Assembly (NCBI GenBank): GCA_030149525.1
Contig: JASBRJ010000210.1
Location: 1 to 40,041 of the forward strand
From: a bacterium
GTDB lineage: Bacteria > Vulcanimicrobiota > Xenobia > Xenobiales > JADMJV01
Reading direction: 5' to 3'
DNA: 40,041 bases
Of the stretch, positions 17,612-25,318 are shown piece after piece. The position numbers and the translations under genes were made by a program. The stretch's first letter is position 1; the number at the start of each line of letters is the position of its first letter. Below the pieces are notes generated by a model. It saw only the letters and a program-made list of their open reading frames with translations. It searched no databases and was not told the origin of the DNA.

Positions 17612-19642
17612 ATGAGTAAAAATATTGCTGAACGTGATGAACTGGATGCGAAAGCGAACCGCGTCTTCGCTGGTAAAGTTGTCCGCAAAGATCTGGTCCG
17701 CAAAGTAAAAGTTGGGGCCAATGTGCCAGTCTTCGTTCTAGAGTATCTGCTCGGTAAGTATTGCGCCTCGTCCGACGAGATGGCCATTCAAATGGGGCTA
17801 CAAGTTGTCAACGATACCCTCGCTGACAACTACATCCGCCCAGACGAGTCCACCAAGGCTCAGAGCCTGGTAAAGGAACGCCAGGCGCATACTTTCATCG
17901 ACAAAATCAAGGTTCGAATCGTTGATTCGCGCTACTGGGCCGATGTAACGAACTTCGGCCACAAGAACGTCCACATCCCTGATCACTACGTCAGGGACTT
18001 TGACCGTCTCCTCACCGGCGGGATCTGGGCCCAAATCGATATGAGTTGGGACGACACAGACGAAAGAGCACCCTTCTACATCTCCAAACTCACCCCAATT
18101 CAACTCGCCACATTTAGCCTGGCCGAATACCGTACCGGCCGCGCGCAGTTCACAACCGATGAATGGATGGACTTCATCCTTCGCGGTATGGGATACGAAC
18201 CAGCCGAGATGGACCGCCGACTGAAGCTAAACTTTCTTACCCGACTCGTGCCACTCTGCGAACGTAACTACAACCTGATTGAGCTAGGACCACGCGGTAC
18301 CGGAAAAAGCTATGCGGTCCAAGAGCTTTCACCATATACGGCGCTACTGACCGGCCCGACAACCGTCGCCAACCTATTTGGGCACATGAGTGGCCGACAC
18401 AAGGGCATGCTTCAAATTTGGGATGTCGTCGGATTCGATGAGGTCGCTGACCTGCAGAAGATGCCAAAAGAGGTCATCACAACTCTAAAAACCTATTGTG
18501 AGTCAGGCCAGTTTCAGCGAGGCCAGGAAGCCATGGCTGGATATGCCAGCGTGGCTATGTTTGGAAACACTCAACAGCCTATAGATGTCATGGTCCAGAC
18601 CGGGCACCTTTTCGCGCCATTACCCGACACCATCCGAGATGACATGGCTTTCATCGACCGATTGCACTTCTATCTTCCCGGATGGGAGATTCCGAAAATG
18701 CGAAACGAACACTTTACAGATCATTACGGCTTTGTCGTCGACTACCTCGCAGAGGCCCTTCGTGAGCTTCGAAAACACAATTTCACTGAGATCATCGATC
18801 ATCACTTTTCGCTCGGGTCTCACCTGAACGCGCGAGACCGAAAAGCCGTCAGAAGAACCGTTTCTGGACTGATCAAGATCCTCCATCCTCATGGCGAGGT
18901 GTCCAGGGAAGACCTCGAAGAGCTACTAAGCCATGCCATCGAGGGTCGCAGACGAGTCAAAGAACAACTTAAAAAGATGGGTTCTTTCGAGTACTATCAC
19001 ACCTCATTCAGCTATGTTGATACGGAAAACGGAGAGGAGCACTTCGTTGGAGTACCGGAACAAGGTGGCCGTGACCTGATAGCTGCCGACCCTCTCCCTC
19101 CAGGGACCGTGTATAGTGCCTCCGTTAGCGGGGATGGTACCGTTGGGCTTTATCGAATCGAAGTGAGCGTCTCATCTGGGACCGGCAAGCTCAAACCGGC
19201 TGGGGGGGTAAGTGGCATGATGAAAGAGTCCATCAAGAGATCTTTCAGCTATTTGCTCTCAAATAAGAGCACCTTTGGAATCGCCCGAGAAATTGACACA
19301 GCGGATATCCACGTTGAGGTTATCGACCTACTGGGCAACAAAGTCGAGGCTGAGCTCGGTGTCGGTTTCTTTGTCGCTACATATTCCGTCCTCCGCAAAT
19401 CGCCAATTCACCCGGCTCTTATAGTCCTGGGAGACATGAGCATTCAAGGCAATATCAAACCTGTGCGATCACTGGTGGAACCCCTCCAGATTGCCATGGA
19501 CAACGGAGCCAAAAAGGTACTCATTCCGATCGAGAACAAGCGGAGCTTCTTCGACGTGTCCGCTGAGGTGCTAGAGAACGTCGACCCCGTATTCTACGGT
19601 GACGTGCGGCAGGCTGCATTCAAAGCACTGGGCCTCAACTGA
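17612..19642 (+). CDS. brxL: BREX Lon-like AAA+ protein BrxL
   Basis: A 676-residue AAA+ protein, the last gene of the operon and the hallmark of type 1 BREX. Walker A is LGPRGTGKSYAV with Lys232. Walker B is DVVGFDEVAD with Asp276-Glu277. A pore-facing HMSGRHKG segment and an FGNTQQ sensor segment fit the family. The C-terminal domain (about 500-676) resembles Lon protease. The motif around the Lon catalytic serine reads EAELGVG (581-585, no Ser) and the catalytic lysine position is in SLVEPLQ (Val622), so protease activity is not expected. BrxL is thought to assemble as a ring on DNA and block phage replication. It ends 150 bp from the convergent Mrr-like gene. Confidence 0.92.
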   Translation: MSKNIAERDELDAKANRVFAGKVVRKDLVRKVKVGANVPVFVLEYLLGKYCASSDEMAIQMGLQVVNDTLADNYIRPDESTKAQSLVKERQAHTFIDKIKVRIVDSRYWADVTNFGHKNVHIPDHYVRDFDRLLTGGIWAQIDMSWDDTDERAPFYISKLTPIQLATFSLAEYRTGRAQFTTDEWMDFILRGMGYEPAEMDRRLKLNFLTRLVPLCERNYNLIELGPRGTGKSYAVQELSPYTALLTGPTTVANLFGHMSGRHKGMLQIWDVVGFDEVADLQKMPKEVITTLKTYCESGQFQRGQEAMAGYASVAMFGNTQQPIDVMVQTGHLFAPLPDTIRDDMAFIDRLHFYLPGWEIPKMRNEHFTDHYGFVVDYLAEALRELRKHNFTEIIDHHFSLGSHLNARDRKAVRRTVSGLIKILHPHGEVSREDLEELLSHAIEGRRRVKEQLKKMGSFEYYHTSFSYVDTENGEEHFVGVPEQGGRDLIAADPLPPGTVYSASVSGDGTVGLYRIEVSVSSGTGKLKPAGGVSGMMKESIKRSFSYLLSNKSTFGIAREIDTADIHVEVIDLLGNKVEAELGVGFFVATYSVLRKSPIHPALIVLGDMSIQGNIKPVRSLVEPLQIAMDNGAKKVLIPIENKRSFFDVSAEVLENVDPVFYGDVRQAAFKALGLN

Positions 19643-19669
19643 GGACTCGAATGTGTATACGTGGTCCTC
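19641..19669. terminator. hairpin after brxL
   Basis: GAGGAC at 19641-19646 pairs with GTCCTC at 19664-19669 across a 17-base loop, overlapping the brxL stop codon. There is no T-run, so this is at best a weak or factor-dependent stop. The rest of the 150-bp gap to the convergent gene shows nothing clear. Confidence 0.25.
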
Positions 19670-19792
19670 GCTGGAAGCTGGAATACCGAAACAAATCTGG
19701 CATGCCACCGAATTTGACTTCTGATGAGAAACTCATCTCAAACAGATCCAGCCTAGCAGGGGAGTTCTTCCAAGGCGGTGCTTACAGGCCTA

Positions 19793-21091
19793 TCAACTGC
19801 CTATTCCACTTATCTTAACTATTCCATGAGGCCATGCGGAATCTCGACCAGACGGACCCCCAGTAAGCTTCCCCGCTACTCTGGTCCCATAGACCTCATA
19901 ACCGAGATTCTCTAGCTCCTTGATGTACTTCGTCCAAGTTCTTCTACATTCCAGATGATCGGTCGGCGACACGTCCTGATATATATCGAGCCACTCCTGG
20001 AACGAGGTCTGTAGATGTACGGCAACCTCCTCCGCCTGGTCATCAATATCTTCAGGCAGAAGAAACTCGAAGCTGAGAACCCCGACGAAAGCCTTGTTCC
20101 ACAAGGCTCGACCATTTCGGCATTTCTCTGCAGCGTGCAGCCCTAGCGGCAACTTGGTTCGAATCGGTTCTTCCGATTTCGAGGAGGGCTGACGGGAGCG
20201 CTTTAGAGACTCGAATCTCTGGATAACTTCAAAGCGTAACTGTTCAAGCACGTGTAGCGCTTCTCTGTCAAAACAAACCATGGAGAACTGGTCGCCTTGA
20301 GGCTGACTCGTCTTTACTTTCCCTGATGTCTCCAGAGTCGTGTATGCGTATCGTAGCTCCACCAGGCCATCTATAATCTCGCCTAACGCAGCCCTTTTGG
20401 CAGGGTCTTTGAGCTCAGATCGAGGTGAAATGCGACGTATGATCGTTCCGTCTCGCAGGCGCCATACACCTGTACTAAGTGCCTCTATCGTGTCCGTGAT
20501 CGCTTTCTTGAAGTCAGGGAAACTGACTTCGGCGTAGAGAGGTGTGGTAAAAGCCGGACGCTCAAAGCATGCTGACATCTGCTCCAAGATTTCCGTATCG
20601 CTTTTCGGCCGAGACCACGCTTCAATCTCATCCTCCACCTCAGGAAACGTTACGCCCTCTACAAATCGCTTGATCAAAAGAGGCTGGTCTCTCCTTAAGC
20701 GTTCTTCAAACTCAGCACCGCTCCAAACCTCAGTTTCAGAAATCCCCTTAGAATCAACATACTTCTTGATTTTGGAACGCATGTCGGCTGAGATCTTGCC
20801 TCCCGAGATCAGAATGAAACGCTCAGGAGTCGTGCCACTCTTCAGGATCTTGTCAAGGTCGGAGGTAACCTTCTTAAATCTCAGGCTCTTGTGATTGGCG
20901 CACTGCACGACCAGAAGCTCGCCACTCTCTCGAGTCCCGACGATATCACGTCCCCCATCACTTCCACTTTGACCGATCCACTCGAGGCTTGTCCAAGCCT
21001 CCGTATTGAGAAGATACGCGTAGCAGAGCCGCTCGAACTCGACGCCGCTGCGGTCTTCAAAATGAATAGGCATCACGCTCTTTTGTATCAT
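19793..21091 (-). CDS. Mrr-like restriction-endonuclease-domain protein, 432 aa
   Basis: Residues about 10-110 have the fold pattern of Mrr-type PD-(D/E)xK nucleases: VEFERLCYAYLL, then GSDGGRDIVG with Asp49, then LLVVQCANHKSL with Gln63. Lys at the canonical QxK place is replaced (Ala65), with Lys68 three residues on, so the active site is atypical. The remaining 320 residues are helical and unrecognised. I chose ATG 21091 because a GGAGG lies seven bases upstream; a longer open frame to 21178 overlaps the upstream gene. It lies 22 bp after the SEC-C protein gene, so the two form an operon. It is convergent with brxL. Confidence 0.65.
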   Translation of the reverse strand: MIQKSVMPIHFEDRSGVEFERLCYAYLLNTEAWTSLEWIGQSGSDGGRDIVGTRESGELLVVQCANHKSLRFKKVTSDLDKILKSGTTPERFILISGGKISADMRSKIKKYVDSKGISETEVWSGAEFEERLRRDQPLLIKRFVEGVTFPEVEDEIEAWSRPKSDTEILEQMSACFERPAFTTPLYAEVSFPDFKKAITDTIEALSTGVWRLRDGTIIRRISPRSELKDPAKRAALGEIIDGLVELRYAYTTLETSGKVKTSQPQGDQFSMVCFDREALHVLEQLRFEVIQRFESLKRSRQPSSKSEEPIRTKLPLGLHAAEKCRNGRALWNKAFVGVLSFEFLLPEDIDDQAEEVAVHLQTSFQEWLDIYQDVSPTDHLECRRTWTKYIKELENLGYEVYGTRVAGKLTGGPSGRDSAWPHGIVKISGIGS

Positions 21092-21113
21092 TCCAAATCC
21101 TCCAGCAGCAATT

Positions 21114-23474
21114 TTAGCACCGACAACATTTTTTGAACTTCTTACCGCTACCGCAAGGGCAGGGCGCATTTCGGCCAATCTTCTTTTGTTTGCGCAGTCT
21201 TGCCGACTTCAAGCGGTTCACCCTCTTATGAGTGCCGAGGAGTTTTTCAAAGGAATCCTCTCCTTTATCTTCATCCAAGGACACATCTGGGACCTGCATC
21301 TGGGCGTCTAGGTATTCCTGTGCCACTGTCAGACCCAAGCTCTCGACAAGCTTCATTGCATTTAATCTGAAGTGAGGCACCCGCACCTTGCATTCTGGGA
21401 AGATGAAATTCGAGTAATAGTGCTCCATTGCTCGCCAGTAATGGCCGTGGACAGTGTCTTCCTCGAGGTACTTTCTGAGATCTAAGCCTGTACATCGATC
21501 ACCTCTCCACCCAAAGTACTTGTCGCCACATATTTCAATGGTGCCAACCTCAACGAAAGAAAGTAGCTCGGCGGCCCCCCTAACAGGGTGCCCATCCAAA
21601 CGAAGACCGACGAACATTCGGTTGGAGACGACTATCCCTGTAGTGAGGGGGATGGCCACAGGTATGTCTGCCCCTAACTTACTCCCTAAATAGGAGCGAA
21701 ATTTCCCACTATCCACCTGCCTCAGATTACTAAGTTGTTGAGACGCTTTTCGAATCGCGTCCAGGCTTGTCATTGCTTCCTGTTCATCAACGGGCAACAG
21801 TGAGTTCTTGCACTCAAAAGCGAAGAGATGGTCGTCCATCAACACAAGAACATCGATTTCCCCTGACAAGGACGAAGCATATTCAACGCTATGCCAAGCT
21901 TCAAAGCCGAAAGACTTAAAGGCTGTCGCGATCCCTGGGGCTAGTGGGTCCGTCGTGCCATCTGCATGGATTCTATCATTCACGACCTTGAAAGAATTCC
22001 GCAAAAAGTTGCTGTTTCCAAATATATTTGTAGGTATTAAGAACTCTTGACCGTCCCCACACTCTATCAGAGGCCGATAGTGAAGGTCCTTATGATTGGA
22101 ACTACTTGCGGAAAAAAACTCCATCGCAAGTGGAGCCTTCGCCCCCCCCAAGAGTTGCTTAAAGAATCTATCCAGATTCCGCCGGGTCCAGGCTGGCAAA
22201 AGAGAATTCAGTACAACCTGAGGCCTTGAGATCACCAATGGCTCAAGAATCTCCAGCATTGTGAATCGAAGAATCTGTAAGGCCCTAGATACCTTCATTA
22301 CATCTTGTAGTCGGAGAGTTCTTGACTGTTCCATTGGGAACGCCAAGATATCATCTTCCGAAGCCATGAGGTCACGTGAGGCTTGCATTAAATTGAGGAT
22401 TTCCTCTTGGAAGTGTCCCCCTTCTGGACTCCCCGTGAAGCCATCAACAATTAAAGAAGGTAATGGAAAACCTATAACAATCCTTGGGATAGGCTCTTCA
22501 TGAAATTTAATCGCTCCGATCTTATATAAGATCTCTTTCAGTTTGCAACAGTAGGTAGTTATCGAAAGAGCTTGGTCATCAAGCCATCTTGCTACGTTAA
22601 CTTGTTTTTGCTGCAATGTTAGTATGTGGCCGAGTTCGTAGGCTCGCAAAAACTCTTTAGAGGGCGAAGTAAGCGTGTAAGTATTTGTCGTCTGCTCGTG
22701 AGTCAGAGTATACCCGTACCTATCCACCAATAGCTCCCATCGACGGTAGGCCACCAAGTGCGCTGCAGCTATTAAGATTGCGAAATAAGTTCCATCGGAG
22801 TGAGCCCCTTGATTTATCGGTGGATTGGAGCTGAGTTCCCCGAACGTATCGACGTAGATAGCTAGAATCGTCGAAAACGCATCTGCAAAGTCGATCGCGC
22901 TAAAGAAAGTCGGTGATGTCGAATCACCATCATTGGAAGATTCCCAGTGTCCAGCAGTCTGCCGCATAGAAAACATCTCAACCGTCGCAAGCAGAGTCTT
23001 GAGACCTGACTCTTTCTCCGCTTCCAGAAACCGGATGACCTCAGAGTTGGCCCGGCAAGCGGATTTTGCAATAGTGTGCATATGCGCCACACTCCGCAAG
23101 TAATCAAGGGTCTTCTGATCAAGGGCTTCCCCCATAGTCAGCGCCTCCGTTGCAGCGTGTGTCGCAGGGTTCCAGTTATAGTGAAAGCGCGACAGTCGCA
23201 GCAAGCCCTTCTGTTGAACCCTTTCGATAAACGTTTGGCCACCAACGCTCAGACCGAGTGAGAATAGGTTGGCGACGTCAAGCGACTGGCCCGCCTGCAT
23301 CGCCTGCTTGCACTTCTGGAAAAGCTTCTTTACGTCTTCGGGGGATAAAAGTAACCCCTGGGAACTTATCTCAAATAGTTCTTTTGAGCGGACCCAAGAG
23401 CCATGAGGCATTTTCCTTATCAGATCCTGAAGCACTCTATCCTCTTCGGAGGCCTTTCTTGACCGGCCTCTCAC
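21114..23474 (-). CDS. large nuclease-like protein with C-terminal SEC-C motif, 786 aa
   Basis: The last 21 residues (IGRNAPCPCGSGKKFKKCC) are a complete SEC-C zinc motif, as found at the end of SecA and many other proteins. Around residues 535-560 the sequence SSLSGEIDVLVLMDDHLFAF followed by ECKN matches the PD-(D/E)xK layout, with Asp541, Glu554 and Lys556 as possible catalytic residues. The rest is helical and unrecognised. Several SEC-C plus nuclease-like proteins are known in defence loci, but I cannot name a family. The start is a GTG at 23474 with no clear Shine-Dalgarno; Met22 (23411) is an alternative. A TATACT lies 14 bases upstream of the GTG. It is the promoter-proximal gene of the pair. 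Confidence 0.6.
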   Translation of the reverse strand: MRGRSRKASEEDRVLQDLIRKMPHGSWVRSKELFEISSQGLLLSPEDVKKLFQKCKQAMQAGQSLDVANLFSLGLSVGGQTFIERVQQKGLLRLSRFHYNWNPATHAATEALTMGEALDQKTLDYLRSVAHMHTIAKSACRANSEVIRFLEAEKESGLKTLLATVEMFSMRQTAGHWESSNDGDSTSPTFFSAIDFADAFSTILAIYVDTFGELSSNPPINQGAHSDGTYFAILIAAAHLVAYRRWELLVDRYGYTLTHEQTTNTYTLTSPSKEFLRAYELGHILTLQQKQVNVARWLDDQALSITTYCCKLKEILYKIGAIKFHEEPIPRIVIGFPLPSLIVDGFTGSPEGGHFQEEILNLMQASRDLMASEDDILAFPMEQSRTLRLQDVMKVSRALQILRFTMLEILEPLVISRPQVVLNSLLPAWTRRNLDRFFKQLLGGAKAPLAMEFFSASSSNHKDLHYRPLIECGDGQEFLIPTNIFGNSNFLRNSFKVVNDRIHADGTTDPLAPGIATAFKSFGFEAWHSVEYASSLSGEIDVLVLMDDHLFAFECKNSLLPVDEQEAMTSLDAIRKASQQLSNLRQVDSGKFRSYLGSKLGADIPVAIPLTTGIVVSNRMFVGLRLDGHPVRGAAELLSFVEVGTIEICGDKYFGWRGDRCTGLDLRKYLEEDTVHGHYWRAMEHYYSNFIFPECKVRVPHFRLNAMKLVESLGLTVAQEYLDAQMQVPDVSLDEDKGEDSFEKLLGTHKRVNRLKSARLRKQKKIGRNAPCPCGSGKKFKKCCRC

Positions 23475-23608
23475 TTAAAGAAGAGAGTATAAAAAAACCA
23501 TCGGCAGCCTTCCTGGCCTTGAGCCAGCCGGTCGACCGTTCTGTCCACTCTTCTTTCTGATACACACTCGTCGACGCTCTCACCTAAGAGGTCAGAAGGA
23601 GAAATCCC

Positions 23609-23656
23609 ATGGCGGCCCTATCGGGCCTCAAAGAGGGGTCCGGCTGGGAGGCTTGA
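23609..23656 (+). CDS. 15-codon peptide (possible leader)
   Basis: ATG 23609 follows AAGGAG by seven bases, an unusually good ribosome site for a region without genes. The frame reads MAALSGLKEGSGWEA and stops at 23654. It could be a leader peptide at the head of the transcript that the terminator at 24240 would end, or chance. No similar sequence is known to me. Confidence 0.2.
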   Translation: MAALSGLKEGSGWEA

Positions 23657-24034
23657 GAAACTCGGTTGCCTCTGGCCAAGGTTAGTGCAGCCCCGGACGG
23701 AGACGCCGGAAAAGAAACTACGTTGAAAATGCGGCGGCAAGACCATTGGGATCCCGGCCGAATCTAAGCGCCCTCACACCAGTTAGTTCTGACCCGGCGG
23801 CCTCGACTGAGCCAGCCGGTTCAACCCCCGGTATAGCGGCAGGGGCACGTCCAGCTAGAAGCCTGGAGCCTCGATCCAAGGCCAGTCGAACGATTCAGTT
23901 CAAGTTGGTGGCCGGTCACAAGGGACCGGCTGCTTCGCACGCTCGGCTTGAAGCCCTGGAGCCTCAACTGGGGGGTTGGTGCCAGCGAGTTCTGCCGGCC
24001 CGTTAGCGCGGCCGTCGAGCCCCCACGGGAGAGA

Positions 24035-24151
24035 TGTGGACAATGCCGCGCCGTGGAAGGGCAGATACCTGGGAGTGGGGATTATGTTGGATAAATTCCG
24101 AACTTACCTGGGTGGGGACTCGAAAGATCGGTGGTCGAGAATTTATCCACA
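24035..24151. promoter_or_regulatory. DnaA-box-like cluster with inverted repeat
   Basis: TTATCCACA, a perfect DnaA box, lies at 24143-24151. Related sites on the other strand lie at 24086-24094 (reverse complement TTATCCAAC) and 24035-24043 (TTGTCCACA). The box and its neighbour are embedded in a perfect 10-bp inverted repeat, GGATAAATTC at 24089-24098 and GAATTTATCC at 24139-24148. This may be a replication-control or regulator site. The palindrome itself could bind another protein. Confidence 0.35.
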
Positions 24152-24192
24152 TTGACCACACTGCGACGGTTATGGCCAGGGTTGGAGGATGG

Positions 24193-24240
24193 AAAGACCA
24201 CTGGGAGGTCCTTCCCACTGCTCAGCTGGTCTTTTTTTAT
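24193..24240 (+). terminator. intrinsic terminator, plus strand
   Basis: AAAGACCA (24193-24200) pairs perfectly with TGGTCTTT (24227-24234), with a second small stem TGGGA/TCCCA (24202-24217) inside, followed directly by a run of seven T (24232-24238). No protein gene lies upstream on this strand for more than 3 kb, so it implies an unannotated transcript. Confidence 0.6.
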
Positions 24241-24346
24241 AGATTTGTTTTTAGAGAGAGGGACGGGCCTTTCGGCCCGGTGGGGTGGCCAGACGTTGGT
24301 GGAGCTGAAGAAAGGATTCAGGTCCTCGATACCTGGGCGGGAGGGG

Positions 24347-24370
24347 AGCCAGGCCGGTGGCCTGGCTTTT
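24347..24370. terminator. hairpin terminator after the zinc/RHH gene
   Basis: AGCCAGGCC (24347-24355) and GGCCTGGCT (24359-24367) form a perfect 9-bp stem with a 3-base loop, followed on the plus strand by TTTT. It lies just beyond the 3' end of the minus-strand gene 24377-24694 and may act in either direction. Confidence 0.5.
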
Positions 24371-24376
24371 AAACGT

Positions 24377-24694
24377 TTAGTCGGGCGCGATTTGCTCCCA
24401 AGTATCTTGAAACTCTTCACTTTGAACCAGCTCATATAGTCGCTCGGTCAGTTTGCGAAGAAAGCCGGCCCCGCCGTTCTCTTTGATCCAGTCCATCACT
24501 TCGGGTTCCAGCCTGACGGTCATCTGGGGTGCACCTCGGTGGGACTTGCCTCTTTCCTTCGGATAAATCCGGGGTCGTCCGACAGTGCCGGTTTCTTGCT
24601 CCCCTTCGCGCCTCATCCGCTGGTAGTGCATGGAGCAAAGGCCGCGGGCGACAGCCTTCCGATCACAGCACTCTTCTGAACAGGTATCTGGCAC
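24377..24694 (-). CDS. zinc-finger / ribbon-helix-helix-like regulator, 105 aa
   Basis: The N-terminus carries CSEECC, then ARGLCSMHYQRMRR. This Cys/His cluster is seen in small phage and plasmid proteins (usually Cx3-4C...RGLCxxHYxR). A basic linker follows, then MTVRLEPEVMDWIKENG and a helical LRKLTERLYELV, the pattern of a ribbon-helix-helix DNA-binding domain. It is probably a small regulator of the recombination module. The start is GTG 24694. A TTGACA-N17-TAAAGT promoter ends so near that the message would be almost leaderless. It is divergent from the SWIM gene, with the two promoters back to back. Confidence 0.6.
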   Translation of the reverse strand: MPDTCSEECCDRKAVARGLCSMHYQRMRREGEQETGTVGRPRIYPKERGKSHRGAPQMTVRLEPEVMDWIKENGGAGFLRKLTERLYELVQSEEFQDTWEQIAPD

Positions 24695-24700
24695 CCGATC

Positions 24701-24729
24701 ACTTTAGGTGGTCAGGATTTTTTTGTCAA
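24701..24729 (-). promoter_or_regulatory. sigma-70 promoter for the zinc/RHH gene
   Basis: On the minus strand the -35 TTGACA (24724-24729) and -10 TAAAGT (24701-24706) are separated by exactly 17 bases. Transcription should start at or next to the GTG at 24694, so the mRNA is leaderless or nearly so. Confidence 0.5.
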
Positions 24730-24747
24730 ACAATAGCATCCCACTTA

Positions 24748-24776
24748 TTGACATTTTCATTTTTATCGCTTACGCT
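24748..24776 (+). promoter_or_regulatory. sigma-70 promoter for the SWIM/excisionase genes
   Basis: A perfect -35 TTGACA (24748-24753), a 17-base spacer and a -10 of TACGCT (24771-24776). It is back to back with the minus-strand promoter; the two -35 boxes are only 18 bp apart, so one bound regulator could control both. Confidence 0.45.
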
Positions 24777-24813
24777 TAATTTGTGAATCACACATATTGA
24801 TTGGAGGTTTGAA

Positions 24814-25104
24814 ATGTGTCAGAGGAACTACGAATCAACTACTGAGAAGGCACTGCGCCTTATCGAAAACCGCCGGGTCATTTTGACCGGTTTTGGAACG
24901 GCGCTGGTCATCGGCGACAACGACACCCATCAGGTAGAGAAGACTGGCCTCCATTGGTCTTGTGACTGCAAATGGGCGAAATTCCGAGGAGCCTAGAAGG
25001 ACTGTTCCCACATCATCGCCGTCAAACGGGCCCGCAAAGAGCGCCAGAGCCAGGTAGCGGTCGCACGCTTGGCCGACCTACTGATGGAGGCGAAAGTTGG
25101 ATAA
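24814..25104 (+). pseudogene. SWIM zinc-finger protein interrupted by in-frame TAG
   Basis: ATG 24814 has GGAGG seven bases upstream. The frame reads 60 codons, meets TAG at 24994-24996, and continues open for 35 more codons to TAA at 25102. Joined across the stop, the product contains Cys50-x-Cys52, then Cys64-x-His66 in a KDCSHIIAV block: the CxC...CxH signature of a SWIM zinc finger. The stop falls between the two halves, so the domain is broken. Reverting one base (CAG to TAG) would restore a 96-residue protein. Either a recent nonsense mutation or amber readthrough explains it. Its 3' end overlaps the excisionase remnant. Confidence 0.65.
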
Positions 25105-25303
25105 GGAACTGCAGTTTTACACAGTCAGAGAGATCGCGGAAATCCTCCGGTTGAGTGACTGAAGCGTATACGAGTCTATTCGCCAGGGGTTGCTTCCGAG
25201 TGGGCGCATCGGGCGCAAGGTCCGGGTTGAATCTCAGGCTTTCCACGACTGGGTAGCCGGGGGCGGTACGAGTTACGACAATCTGGAGCAGCAAGCAAGC
25301 TGA
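25097..25303 (+). pseudogene. excisionase-like HTH protein interrupted by in-frame TGA
   Basis: A TTG at 25097 overlaps the end of the SWIM frame. The product is FYTVREIAEILRLSD, stop (TGA at 25160-25162), SVYESIRQGLLPSGRIGRKV, then RVESQAFHDWVAG to TGA at 25301. This is a MerR/excisionase-type helix-turn-helix with wing: the turn LSxxSVYE is split by the stop exactly at the recognition helix. A single CGA to TGA change would explain it. It lies 78 bp before the integrase, the usual place for xis. As it stands no full protein is made unless the stop is read through. Confidence 0.65.
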
Positions 25304-25318
25304 GCGCAAGTAAGACCT

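Larger units (their letters stand above)
23475..24376. other. 900-bp stretch without a clear gene, structured
   Basis: The open frames here are short and low-complexity (rich in Pro, Ala, Arg) and look like chance translations. Instead I see: a 15-codon frame with a strong Shine-Dalgarno (23609-23656); a cluster of DnaA-box-like sites and an inverted repeat (24035-24151); a T-tailed hairpin (24193-24240); a short GGGCC/GGCCC hairpin near 24266-24278; and a second terminator (24347-24370). A plus-strand transcript of roughly 650 bases ending at 24240, coding for little or nothing, is possible. It could also be an origin or a control region for the recombination module. Confidence 0.4.

Noticed and set aside
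23746-24006. 86-residue open frame in the gene-free stretch
   Set aside because: Pro/Ala/Arg-rich low-complexity translation without a ribosome site or family pattern; it looks like chance in GC-rich DNA.
23590-24240. tmRNA, RNase P RNA, group II intron or retron RNA
   Set aside because: I could not find the diagnostic motifs of these RNAs, and no reverse transcriptase is nearby.
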